Of a stretch of 25,855 bases of DNA, positions 16,763 to 24,281 are shown piece after piece. The stretch lies in the NCBI GenBank assembly GCA_023436745.1, contig JAEZHZ010000359.1, positions 1-25,855 of the forward strand, read 5' to 3'. This stretch comes from Pseudomonadota bacterium (GTDB taxonomy: Bacteria > Pseudomonadota > Alphaproteobacteria > Rhizobiales > Devosiaceae). The position numbers and the translations under genes were made by a program. How positions within the stretch are numbered: position 1 is the stretch's first letter; each line of letters starts with the position of its first letter. The notes under the pieces were generated by a model, which saw only the letters and a program-made list of their open reading frames with translations, had not been told where the DNA came from and searched no databases.

Positions 16763-16769
16763 CCCCGCG

Positions 16770-16787
16770 GGCGCCCGGTCGGGCGCC
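16770..16787 (+). terminator. Candidate terminator hairpin after the small membrane protein gene
   Basis: GCGCCC (16771-16776) and GGGCGC (16781-16786) pair around a GGTC loop, with one more G-C pair outside, 8 bp after the stop. Only a weak pyrimidine stretch (CCCTT) follows after about 8 bases, so intrinsic termination is uncertain. Confidence 0.4.
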
Positions 16788-16854
16788 GCGCACCCTTCAC
16801 AGCCATCCTCCCGCTGGCTAAGGTCCGCCGCTACCGACCAGCGGAGACGAACCG

Positions 16855-18675
16855 ATGACCCAAGCGGCACCCAATAAGGGCCATAACGCACTTGGCACGC
16901 TGCCTGTATGGGATCTCACCGACCTCTATCCGGCGCCCGATAGCGCTGCGTTCAAGGCGGCACTGGAGGAGGCGCGCGAGCGCGCAAGTCGTTTCGAGAG
17001 CGACTACAAGGGCAAGCTTGCCCAGCTGACGAGCGAAGGTCACCTGATCGACGCCATCCGCGACAGTGAGGCTCTCGCGGACCTCACCGGCCGCATCGGC
17101 TCCTACTCCTTCCTTCGATACGCTCAGAACTCGGCGGACCCTGATCGCGCCAAGTTCATGGGCGATACCAACGAGGCCCTGACCACGCTGTCGACCCGTG
17201 TGCTGTTCTTCGAACTCGAGCTCAACCGCATCGAGGACGCTGAGCTCGAGGCGGCGATGTCGACGGACACGGAACTCGCCCGCTATCGCACCTGGTTTGC
17301 CGACCTGCGCAAGGCGAAGCCGTACCAGCTGGACGACAGGCTCGAAGAACTCTTCCACGACAAGTCAGTCACCGCCTTCTCCGCCTGGAACCGGCTGTTT
17401 GACGAGACACTGTCCAGCCTCGAGTTCGAGGTGGATGGCGAAACGCTGAACATGGAGGCAACGCTTCACCTGCTGTCGGAAAAGGACGAGAAGAAGCGCG
17501 AGGCTGCGTTCAACGCGCTGGCCAAGACTTTGTCCGGCAATGTGCGCCTGTTCACGCACATTACCAACGTGCTCGCCAAGGACAAGGAAATCTCCGACCG
17601 CTGGCGCGGCTATGAGGACATCGCCGACAGCCGGCACATGGCCAACTCCGTTGAGCGCGAGGTGGTGGATGCGCTGCAGGCCGCTGTGCAGGAGGCCTAT
17701 CCTCGGCTCAGCCATCGCTATTACCAGATGAAGGCCAGGTGGTTTGGCAAGGAGCAACTGAACGCCTGGGACCGCAATGCGCCACTGCCCACAAGCGATG
17801 AGCGGATATGGGACTGGGACAGCGCGGTGTCGACAGTCCTCGAGGCCTATTCGAGCTTCTCGCCTGACCTGGAGGAGGTGGCTCGCCCATTCTTCAACTC
17901 CGGGTGGATCGATGCTCCAGTGGTGGACGGCAAGCTGTCGGGAGCCTTCGCCCACCCCACGGTGCCAAGTGCGCATCCCTACCTGATGCTCAACTATCTC
18001 GGCCGTACGAGGGACATCATGACCCTAGCGCACGAGCTTGGCCACGGCGTGCACCAGCGGCTCGCCTCGGCGCAGGGCCCCATACTTGCCAACACGCCGT
18101 TGACCCTGGCGGAGACCGCATCAGTGTTCGGCGAGATGCTCACCTTTCGCCACCTCCTGGCCAAGACCACCGACCCGAGACAGCGCTTCGCACTGCTGTC
18201 CGGCAAGGTGGAGGACATGCTCAATACGGTGGTGCGACAGATCGCCTTCTACACCTTCGAACGCCGCGTCCATACAGCGCGCCGGCAGGGCGAACTGCGG
18301 AGCGACGAAATCAACCGCATCTGGCTCGAGGTGCAGGCAGAATCGCTGGGCCCGGCGATCAAGTCCAACGAAGGGTACGAGGTGTTCTGGGCATACATCC
18401 CGCACTTCATCCACTCGCCGTTTTACGTGTACGCGTATGCCTTTGGCGACTGCCTTGTGAACTCGCTCTACGCACAGTATGAGAAGTCCCATGAGGGGTT
18501 TGCCGAGCGGTATTTCGAGCTGCTCAAGGCCGGGGGAAGCAAGCATCATTCTGAGCTGCTGGCTCCGTTCGGGCTCGACGCGAAGGACCCACAATTCTGG
18601 TCGCTTGGCCTCGGCATGATCGAGCGGCTCATCGATGAACTGGAAGCCACCTCGCCTCCTGCGACTTCTGGCTGA
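16855..18675 (+). CDS. M3 family oligoendopeptidase (PepF type)
   Basis: Cytoplasmic zinc metallopeptidase of 606 aa that cleaves short peptides, probably in peptide turnover. The zinc site is HELGH at residues 393-397 within LAHELGHGVHQ, and the third ligand is probably E420 in LAETASVFGEM. The N-terminal half is largely helical and acidic, as in the M3 family. Downstream, GYEVFWAYIPHFIHSPFYVY contains the His/Tyr-rich segment that shapes the substrate site in oligoendopeptidase F relatives. Length fits PepF (about 600) rather than the longer M3A oligopeptidase A or Dcp. It is transcribed toward the oxidase subunit gene, with only 34 bp between. Confidence 0.93.
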   Translation: MTQAAPNKGHNALGTLPVWDLTDLYPAPDSAAFKAALEEARERASRFESDYKGKLAQLTSEGHLIDAIRDSEALADLTGRIGSYSFLRYAQNSADPDRAKFMGDTNEALTTLSTRVLFFELELNRIEDAELEAAMSTDTELARYRTWFADLRKAKPYQLDDRLEELFHDKSVTAFSAWNRLFDETLSSLEFEVDGETLNMEATLHLLSEKDEKKREAAFNALAKTLSGNVRLFTHITNVLAKDKEISDRWRGYEDIADSRHMANSVEREVVDALQAAVQEAYPRLSHRYYQMKARWFGKEQLNAWDRNAPLPTSDERIWDWDSAVSTVLEAYSSFSPDLEEVARPFFNSGWIDAPVVDGKLSGAFAHPTVPSAHPYLMLNYLGRTRDIMTLAHELGHGVHQRLASAQGPILANTPLTLAETASVFGEMLTFRHLLAKTTDPRQRFALLSGKVEDMLNTVVRQIAFYTFERRVHTARRQGELRSDEINRIWLEVQAESLGPAIKSNEGYEVFWAYIPHFIHSPFYVYAYAFGDCLVNSLYAQYEKSHEGFAERYFELLKAGGSKHHSELLAPFGLDAKDPQFWSLGLGMIERLIDELEATSPPATSG

Positions 18676-18709
18676 CAGACTTAAGAACGACTGTACTTTC
18701 GAGGACGAT

Positions 18710-18955
18710 ATGGCCACCAAGCACCCAACCACACCTCACCCGGCCCCGGAGCATGAATCGGCCATGGACTATACACAGCACGAAGCTACCTACAGCGGGT
18801 TCGTCGCCGGGCTGAAATACGTCATTGCCTCCATGGCGATTCTGATGGTTGGGCTGTACTTCGCCATTATCGGGAACCAGGCGGGCGTCGGCTGGGTGCT
18901 GATCATCGCATCGCTGATCGTGCCTGTGGTCTGGGCCATTCTGGACCGTCGTTAA
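18710..18955 (+). CDS. aa3-type cytochrome c oxidase subunit IV-like protein
   Basis: Small membrane protein of 81 aa. After a His/Pro-rich N-terminus comes MDYTQHEATYSGFVAG, the typical motif of the bacterial aa3 oxidase subunit IV family (PF07835), then two hydrophobic segments (about residues 37-55 and 60-77). The known member sits beside the oxidase core and has no established catalytic role. The ATG at 18710 was chosen because GAGGA precedes it; an earlier in-frame start at 18635 lies inside the peptidase gene. The oxidase core genes are not here. The order subunit IV-pntAA-pntAB-pntB is common in Rhizobiales genomes from general knowledge and supports the assignment. Confidence 0.85.
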   Translation: MATKHPTTPHPAPEHESAMDYTQHEATYSGFVAGLKYVIASMAILMVGLYFAIIGNQAGVGWVLIIASLIVPVVWAILDRR

Positions 18956-19053
18956 GCCCGGTCTCTTGTCTGGTGCGCCGGGCAACGGCCTGGCGGTAAA
19001 CCCCTTCGTCATGCCGCAGCCGCTCCCGGCGCCTAGCGGCGGGAGCTTGCGCT

Positions 19054-20601
19054 ATGAAGATTGCCATCGTCCGCGAACGTTTCGAAGGGGAAAACCGCGT
19101 TGCGGCGACACCGGAGACTGTGGGCAAGCTGATAGGGCTTGGCGCAAGCGTCAGTGTCGAGCGCGGCGCGGGCGCCGGAGCGCGGATAACCGATGCCGAG
19201 TATGAGGCGGCTGGGGCGGCCCTCGCCGCCGATGCTAGGACGGCACTCCAGGGCGCGGACATTGTGCTCACCGTTCGCCGGCCGGCTGCAGCTTCACTGG
19301 CAGGCGTCAACCGCGGCGCGCTGGTGATTGGTGCACTCGATCCCTATGGCAACGAAGCGGATGTAGCTGCCCTCGCCCAGGCGGGTGTCACCGCGGTTTC
19401 CATGGAGTTCATGCCCCGCATCACCCGGGCGCAGGTGATGGACATCCTGTCTTCCCAGGCCAACCTCGCAGGTTACCAGGGCGTGATCGAGGCGGCAGCG
19501 GTGTTCGACCGTGCGCTGCCGATGATGATGACCGCAGCCGGTACGGTGCGTCCGGCCAAGGCCTTCGTGATGGGCGCCGGCGTCGCGGGCCTGCAGGCGA
19601 TCGCTACTGCCAAACGCCTTGGGGCCGTGGTTTCCGCCACTGACGTGCGGCCGGCTGCCAAGGAGCAGGTGGAGTCCCTCGGCGCCAAGTTCATCGCCGT
19701 GGAGGACGATGAGTTCAGGCAGGCGGAAACAGCGGGCGGCTACGCCAAGCAGATGAGCGCCGAGTATCAGGCCAAGCAGGCTGAACTGACCGCCCAGCAC
19801 ATTGCCAAGCAGGACATCGTCATCACCACGGCGCTGATCCCGGGCCGGCCTGCACCGCGCCTCATCAGCAGGGCGATGGTGGAGTCCATGGCGCCGGGAT
19901 CGGTCATCGTGGACCTGGCGGCCGAGCGCGGTGGCAATGTGGAACTCACTCAGCCAGGCAAGGTGATTGAGCACAACGGTGTCGCCATCATCGGCTACAC
20001 CAATATGCAGGGACGGATTCCCACGACCGCCAGCCAGCTCTACGCACGAAACCTTCTGGCCTTCGTTGAGACCCTGATCGACAAGAAAGAAAAGCACCTC
20101 GCCATCAACTGGGATGACGAACTGGTCAAGGCGACCGTGCTGACGCGCGATGGCGCGGTGGTGCACCCGAATTTCGCAAACGCCGCGCCGGCAGTGGGCG
20201 AAGCGCCAGTGGCAGAGGTGCGGCCCGCGCCCGCGCCTGCCCCAGCCGCCGTTGTGGCGAAGCCGGTGGCAGCCAAGACCGGGACTGCCGGAAAGACGGC
20301 CGCTCGCAAGGCGAAGGCAGCGGCCGACGTGGAGGTGGCGGCGATGGCCGATCCGCCCAAAATGGCCCGACCCGGTGTCGAGCAATCCATTCCTGCGACT
20401 GCCGAGGCCGCACCAAGCCCTCGCAAGCGTGCGGCCACTAAGAAGGCAGAGCGCGTAATCGATACCGCAGCAGAGGCTGCTACGGCCAAGCCGACAGCGA
20501 GGAAGTCACCAGTACGCAAGGTTGCCACCGAGGCGGTATCGGAGACGCCTCAACCGCCAAAACGTACTCGCAAGGCCGCAGCACCCAAGGGGACGGAATG
20601 A
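19054..20601 (+). CDS. pntAA: NAD(P) transhydrogenase subunit alpha part 1 (NAD-binding, dI) with long basic tail
   Basis: NAD(H)-binding component of the proton-translocating transhydrogenase, which uses the proton gradient to make NADPH from NADH. Residues 1-374 are a normal dI domain: R122-Q127-D130 (the RQD loop in PRITRAQVMD), SSQANLAGYQ, and the nucleotide fold GAGVAGLQAIATAKRLGA (174-191). The stand-alone subunit is usually about 375-400 aa; this one is 515. Residues 378-515 are an Ala/Pro/Lys/Arg-rich, low-complexity tail with motifs such as KTAARKAKAAAD and PKRTRKAAAPK, resembling histone-H1-like bacterial tails. The frame is open and ends in an ATGA overlap with pntAB, so the tail is not a sequencing artefact by position. 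GGGAG precedes the ATG. Confidence 0.93.
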   Translation: MKIAIVRERFEGENRVAATPETVGKLIGLGASVSVERGAGAGARITDAEYEAAGAALAADARTALQGADIVLTVRRPAAASLAGVNRGALVIGALDPYGNEADVAALAQAGVTAVSMEFMPRITRAQVMDILSSQANLAGYQGVIEAAAVFDRALPMMMTAAGTVRPAKAFVMGAGVAGLQAIATAKRLGAVVSATDVRPAAKEQVESLGAKFIAVEDDEFRQAETAGGYAKQMSAEYQAKQAELTAQHIAKQDIVITTALIPGRPAPRLISRAMVESMAPGSVIVDLAAERGGNVELTQPGKVIEHNGVAIIGYTNMQGRIPTTASQLYARNLLAFVETLIDKKEKHLAINWDDELVKATVLTRDGAVVHPNFANAAPAVGEAPVAEVRPAPAPAPAAVVAKPVAAKTGTAGKTAARKAKAAADVEVAAMADPPKMARPGVEQSIPATAEAAPSPRKRAATKKAERVIDTAAEAATAKPTARKSPVRKVATEAVSETPQPPKRTRKAAAPKGTE

Positions 20602-20963
20602 TGGAAGCGACGGCAGATCAAACCGCAGACGTTGCGGCCGCGGTAGCGCATGGAGCGCTGGGCGGCGCGATCGATCCCTTTACCTTCCGGCTCGCGATCT
20701 TCGTTCTGGCGATCTTCGTCGGTTATTTCGTGGTCTGGAGCGTGACGCCGGCATTGCATACGCCGCTGATGAGCGTCACCAACGCGATCTCTTCGGTGAT
20801 CGTGGTGGGAGCACTCCTCGCAGTGGGCGTCGAACTCGCAACAGACGGCAACTGGGTCTCGAAGGTCTTCGGGTTCATCGCCCTGGTGTTTGCCAGCGTG
20901 AACATCTTCGGCGGCCTCCTCGTCACGCAGCGCATGCTGTCAATGTATAAGAAGAAGGGCTGA
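20598..20963 (+). CDS. pntAB: NAD(P) transhydrogenase subunit alpha part 2 (membrane)
   Basis: Small membrane subunit of 121 aa of the three-polypeptide transhydrogenase, equivalent to the C-terminal membrane part of E. coli PntA. Three or so hydrophobic segments are visible: FRLAIFVLAIFVGYFVVWSV (about 33-52), AISSVIVVGALLAVGVE and a C-terminal VFGFIALVFASVNIFGGLLV. TPALHTPLMSVTNAISS is the conserved family stretch. The ATG at 20598 overlaps the pntAA stop and is followed by an in-frame second ATG; GGGGACGGA provides the ribosome site. It forms the proton channel with PntB. Confidence 0.94.
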   Translation: MMEATADQTADVAAAVAHGALGGAIDPFTFRLAIFVLAIFVGYFVVWSVTPALHTPLMSVTNAISSVIVVGALLAVGVELATDGNWVSKVFGFIALVFASVNIFGGLLVTQRMLSMYKKKG

Positions 20964-20967
20964 GGAC

Positions 20968-22371
20968 ATGATCTCGGGGGACATCTCGGCTCTGCTCTAT
21001 CTGGTTTCCGGCGTCTTGTTCATCCTGGCGCTGCGTGGACTGTCACATCCTTCCTCGGCGCGTCAGGGTAATACCTACGGCATGGTCGGCATGGGCATTG
21101 CCATCGTGACCACGCTCCTCGTCGCTGCGCCGAGCGACTGGCTCAGCTGGTTGCTCATCGTTGGCGGACTCGGGATCGGCGGCGGCATCGGCGCCTACAT
21201 GGCCCGTACGGTCAAGATGACCGACATGCCGCAATTGGTTGCCGCCTTCCACTCCCTGGTTGGTCTCGCTGCTGTGTTCGTCGCTGCTGCCGCGCTCTAT
21301 GCGCCTGAGGCCTTCGGCATCGGCGTGCCCGGCGACATTCATGCGCAGGCGCTGGTGGAGATGAGCATTGGCGTCGCTATTGGTGCCTTCACATTCACGG
21401 GTTCGGTAATCGCCTTCGCGAAGTTGAATGGCAACATGAGCGGCAAGCCGATCATCCTGCCGGCGCGTCACGTGATTCACATCGTCATCGGTCTGCTCAT
21501 CATTGGACTCGTGTGGGCTTTCACGGTTACGGCGGATCCGACGCTGTTCTGGCTGATCACGATCCTCGCGCTTGTGCTTGGCGGGCTGATGATCATCCCG
21601 ATCGGCGGCGCGGACATGCCGGTGGTCGTGTCCATGTTGAACTCCTACTCCGGCTGGGCAGCCGCGGGTATCGGCTTCACGCTGGGCAACACCGCACTGA
21701 TCATTACGGGTGCTCTGGTGGGGTCGTCCGGGGCGATCCTGAGCTACATCATGTGCAAGGCGATGAACCGCTCGTTCATCTCCGTGATCCTGGGCGGGTT
21801 CGGCGCAGATACGTCGAGCGCCAGCGCTGCCGAGGACGATCGACCGGTCAAGCAAGGTGCTGCCGACGATGCCGCCTTCCTGATGAAGAACGCGGGCAAG
21901 GTGATCATCGTGCCGGGCTACGGCATGGCCGTGGCGCAGGCGCAGCACGCCCTTCGCGAGATGGCCGACATGCTCAAGGCCGAAGGCGTGACAGTAAAGT
22001 ACGCTATCCACCCGGTTGCCGGCCGCATGCCGGGGCATATGAATGTGCTCCTCGCAGAGGCAAACGTGCCCTATGATGAGGTCTTCGAACTCGAGGACAT
22101 CAACTCGGAGTTCGCCCAGTCCGACGTCGCTTTCGTCATCGGCGCCAACGATGTGACCAATCCGGCGGCCAAGACGGACAAGACCTCGCCGATCTACGGC
22201 ATGCCGGTGCTCAATGTGGAGGATGCGGGGACCGTACTGTTCATCAAGCGTGGCATGGCCGCGGGTTATGCCGGTGTGCAGAACGAGTTGTTCTTCCGCG
22301 ACAACACCATGATGCTCTTCGGCGATGCCAAGAAGGTGACCGAGGACATCGTCAAGGCACTCGGCCACTAG
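20968..22371 (+). CDS. pntB: NAD(P) transhydrogenase subunit beta
   Basis: Membrane plus NADP(H)-binding subunit of 467 aa, a normal length. The first 260 or so residues hold about eight or nine membrane spans, including GGADMPVVVSMLNSYSGWAA, the conserved channel segment. The last 180 residues are the soluble dIII domain: VIIVPGYGMAVAQAQ (NADP pyrophosphate loop), HPVAGRMPGHMNVLLAEA, IGANDVTNPAAKTD and MPVLNVEDAGTVLFIKR, all diagnostic. It starts 4 bp after pntAB with GAGGAC upstream. The enzyme is a likely NADPH source for reductive biosynthesis and antioxidant systems. It converges on slyX with a 13-bp gap and no obvious terminator. Confidence 0.96.
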   Translation: MISGDISALLYLVSGVLFILALRGLSHPSSARQGNTYGMVGMGIAIVTTLLVAAPSDWLSWLLIVGGLGIGGGIGAYMARTVKMTDMPQLVAAFHSLVGLAAVFVAAAALYAPEAFGIGVPGDIHAQALVEMSIGVAIGAFTFTGSVIAFAKLNGNMSGKPIILPARHVIHIVIGLLIIGLVWAFTVTADPTLFWLITILALVLGGLMIIPIGGADMPVVVSMLNSYSGWAAAGIGFTLGNTALIITGALVGSSGAILSYIMCKAMNRSFISVILGGFGADTSSASAAEDDRPVKQGAADDAAFLMKNAGKVIIVPGYGMAVAQAQHALREMADMLKAEGVTVKYAIHPVAGRMPGHMNVLLAEANVPYDEVFELEDINSEFAQSDVAFVIGANDVTNPAAKTDKTSPIYGMPVLNVEDAGTVLFIKRGMAAGYAGVQNELFFRDNTMMLFGDAKKVTEDIVKALGH

Positions 22372-22384
22372 GTCCCGTCGGCTT

Positions 22385-22591
22385 TCAGTAATGCGGCGGC
22401 GGCTTCCCGCTCGCCGCATCGGCGATGAAGCTTCCTGAGAGCACCTGCTGCTCAAGCTGTTCGATCTTGCGTTGCAGCTGCTCGATCATGCTCCATTGTT
22501 CGGTGACGGCGGCATTCAGGTCCTCGATGGTGTGGTCCTGATATGCGATGCGGGTCTCGAGAGCCTCGATGCGCTCGCTGTCGTCAGTCAT
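22385..22591 (-). CDS. slyX: SlyX family protein
   Basis: Small cytoplasmic protein of 68 aa, almost entirely predicted coiled coil: heptad-rich ERIEALETRIAYQDHTIEDL followed by MIEQLQRKIEQLEQQV. The C-terminus ends PPPHY, the SlyX hallmark. The function of the family is not established. The ATG at 22591 has GGAGACGAG upstream and overlaps the soxR stop (ATGA), so the two are co-transcribed; a longer in-frame reading to 22690 would lie within soxR. Length and motif agree with SlyX proteins (about 65-75 aa). Confidence 0.88.
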   Translation of the reverse strand: MTDDSERIEALETRIAYQDHTIEDLNAAVTEQWSMIEQLQRKIEQLEQQVLSGSFIADAASGKPPPHY

Positions 22592-23052
22592 GTCTCGTCT
22601 CCAAGCAGTATGCGGGGCCCGGGGCCGCGTGCGGCCAGACGGTCGCCCGGGTTGCGCAGGGGGCAAATATCGGTCGAAAGGCACCCGCACCCGATGCAGG
22701 ATGCCAAACCGTCACGCAGCCGCGCCAAGCGCTCAATACGGTCGCTGAGGCGCGCGTGCCAGCTTGCAGAGAGTCGCTGCCAGTCCGCCTTGTCAGGAGC
22801 GCGGTCGGTCGGCAGCGTGGCAAACGCGGTGCGGACCTCATCGAGGCTCATGCCTACCTCCTGCGCCACCTGGAGGATTGCAAGCCGACGCAGAACGCTG
22901 CGCTCGTAGCGACGCTGGTTGCCGGATGTCCTGACGCTTTGAATTAATCCCTGGCGCTCATAGAAGTGCAGGGCCGACACTGCCAGACCGCTTCGGCGTG
23001 CCACTTCCCCGATGCTCAAGAGGGCGGCGATTGTCCACTTGACCTCAACCAT
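22588..23052 (-). CDS. soxR: Redox-sensitive MerR-family regulator SoxR
   Basis: [2Fe-2S] transcription factor that activates target promoters when its cluster is oxidised by redox-cycling compounds or nitric oxide. The 154-aa length and the spacing of key residues equal E. coli SoxR: winged helix LLSIGEVARRSGLAVSALHF (11-30), GNQRRY (44-49), and the cluster ligands C119, C122, C124 and C130 in CIGCGCLSTDIC, followed by PLRNPGDRL. The ATG at 23052 has no Shine-Dalgarno sequence and lies inside the SoxR box, hinting at a leaderless or tightly self-regulated message. No soxS is present, as expected outside enterics; such SoxR proteins act directly on effector genes. The divergent membrane protein is the obvious local target. 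Confidence 0.96.
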   Translation of the reverse strand: MVEVKWTIAALLSIGEVARRSGLAVSALHFYERQGLIQSVRTSGNQRRYERSVLRRLAILQVAQEVGMSLDEVRTAFATLPTDRAPDKADWQRLSASWHARLSDRIERLARLRDGLASCIGCGCLSTDICPLRNPGDRLAARGPGPRILLGDET

Positions 23053-23069
23053 TGTTGAGGTTGTACGGA
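23039..23069 (+). promoter_or_regulatory. SoxR-activated promoter with 19-bp spacer
   Basis: TTGACC (23039-23044) is followed after 19 bp by TACGGA (23064-23069). The overlong spacer with the dyad inside it is the MerR/SoxR architecture, in which the activator untwists DNA to realign -35 and -10. The first two bases of the -10 fit TATAAT; the rest is weak, consistent with activator dependence. The downstream gene starts about 50 bp later. Confidence 0.7.
23043..23060. promoter_or_regulatory. SoxR box
   Basis: CCTCAA (23043-23048) and TTGAGG (23055-23060) form a perfect 6+6 inverted repeat with a 6-bp centre CCATTG. This matches the 18-bp E. coli SoxR operator in both arms and in total length. 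It overlaps the soxR start codon (23050-23052) and sits inside the plus-strand promoter spacer. Confidence 0.88.
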
Positions 23070-23121
23070 AGTCAGAGCCGGTGGGCAAGGTGCAACCACC
23101 GGGACGGACGGGAGCCCCGCA

Positions 23122-23526
23122 ATGGACGAACTCTTCTACCTGATGCTGTTTATACATCTCGGGGCGCTGGTGGTCGCCGGAGCTGCCAATGTGGTCATGC
23201 CGATGCTGGGCCCCAGACTTGCAGTTGCAGACCAGACGACCCGTGGCGTCCTGGGGCCAATCGCCGGCCAGTTGAGCCGCAATGCCCGCATCAGCCTCGT
23301 GCTGCTTGTACTCACCGGCATTGCCATGGTCGCGCTCCGGTACGGTCCCGGCCTGTGGAGCAATCCCTGGTTCGTCGCCAAGATGAGCTTTGTTGGCCTG
23401 ATCGTCCTCACTCTCGCAAGCCAGTTCGTGCCGGCAGCGCGTGCCATTCCGCCGCGCGTTTTCGGCCTCCTTACGCGTGGCTGCCTCATCGGGATCGTGT
23501 TCTGTGCGGTGATGGCGTTCAACTGA
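23122..23526 (+). CDS. Small integral membrane protein, putative SoxR target
   Basis: A 134-aa protein with about four membrane spans: LMLFIHLGALVVAGAANVV (7-25), ISLVLLVLTGIAMVALRYG (57-75), FVAKMSFVGLIVLTLA (84-99) and a C-terminal GCLIGIVFCAVMAF. The pattern (His in span 1, LTG in span 2, aromatic-Lys before span 3) resembles small CopD- or DUF-type membrane proteins, but I cannot name the family with certainty. It is divergent from soxR, behind a SoxR-type promoter, so it is probably induced by redox-active compounds. Possible roles such as electron transfer or membrane defence are open. GGGAG precedes the ATG. Confidence 0.78.
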   Translation: MDELFYLMLFIHLGALVVAGAANVVMPMLGPRLAVADQTTRGVLGPIAGQLSRNARISLVLLVLTGIAMVALRYGPGLWSNPWFVAKMSFVGLIVLTLASQFVPAARAIPPRVFGLLTRGCLIGIVFCAVMAFN

Positions 23527-23627
23527 AGGTGACCGCTCTGGGGCGATCACGAAGTTGACGTATGCGGAACTCGGACGCAGCTCCCCGAATTGATCTGCCA
23601 ACAATCGGCAAGTCACGGGAGCCCCTA

Positions 23628-24173
23628 ATGGCTACCATCAAAGCAATTCCTCTGCCTCCCAAGGCGTCCCTGCTCGACGCAGACCGGCACGACTGGCTCG
23701 GGCTCGCCTTGAGCGCAGCGCTGCCGCTTGCCGTCTTCGTTATTGCCAATGGTATCGGGCAGATCACCGGAAATCCGCCCCTGTTCTTCTCGCCGTTTGG
23801 TCTTCCGGGGTGGGTTGGAGCGGTAATGCACCTTGCAGCCCTTCCTCTCTTTGGAGCGGCCCGCTGGCTTGTCGTCGAGCGCGGGGAGGCCGGTCGAAGG
23901 GCGAGTTGGTGGCTGGTGGCATTGATGCTCGGTATGATTGCCTTCCCCTATGTTGTGCTGCCGCTCGACTCGCTCTCGCTCAGCATGGTCAGCATGGCGT
24001 TGTTCGTGCTCGGTGTTGCGACCGCTTTGCGTGTGTCGGCGGTATCCCGCACTGCCGCCATGGTCATGGCACCAGGCTTGGCATGGATGGGGCTGAGCGC
24101 CGCCATGGGGCTCGCTTTTGTCGCCGCCTGGGCTCCACCGTTCGCCGTTACAAACGTCAACAATACCCTGTGA
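23628..24173 (+). CDS. TspO/MBR-like membrane protein
   Basis: A 181-aa protein with five predicted membrane spans (about residues 25-45, 68-92, 103-120, 125-143 and 152-176), the TspO topology. FSPFGLPGWVGAVMHLA aligns in pattern with the TspO PPGWVFGPVW region, and MAPGLAWMGLSAAMGLAF with the last helix. It is poor in tryptophan for the family and divergent, so the call is moderate. TspO proteins bind tetrapyrroles and affect photosynthesis or stress genes; in Rhodobacter the homologue was named crtK within the carotenoid cluster. The start at 23628 has GGGAG upstream; an in-frame ATG at 23562 lacks one. It lies 101 bp downstream of the putative SoxR target and might share its transcript. 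Confidence 0.65.
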   Translation: MATIKAIPLPPKASLLDADRHDWLGLALSAALPLAVFVIANGIGQITGNPPLFFSPFGLPGWVGAVMHLAALPLFGAARWLVVERGEAGRRASWWLVALMLGMIAFPYVVLPLDSLSLSMVSMALFVLGVATALRVSAVSRTAAMVMAPGLAWMGLSAAMGLAFVAAWAPPFAVTNVNNTL

Positions 24174-24281
24174 CAGGTCTCAGTTACACGGAAGTGCGTT
24201 CTTGCCGATAGCCGCGCCAGCCGCAATGTGAGGGGTAATGCTCCCGCTGGCGGTTGCCGGCATGTTCGGAAACACGCGCCC

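Noticed and set aside
18956..19053. Inverted repeats (GCCCGG/CCGGGC) upstream of pntAA
   Set aside because: Six-base arms with a 16-base loop and no T-run; expected by chance in GC-rich sequence.
21043..22455. 470-codon minus-strand open frame opposite pntB
   Set aside because: His/Arg/Asp-rich translation typical of antisense reading of a membrane protein gene; pntB is unambiguous.
23053..23616. Reading of SoxR extended upstream to 342 residues
   Set aside because: The extension is antisense to the divergent membrane protein gene; the 154-residue form matches E. coli SoxR exactly in length and cysteine positions.
23562..23627. Upstream ATG for the TspO-like gene
   Set aside because: No ribosome site; the ATG at 23628 has GGGAG at suitable spacing.
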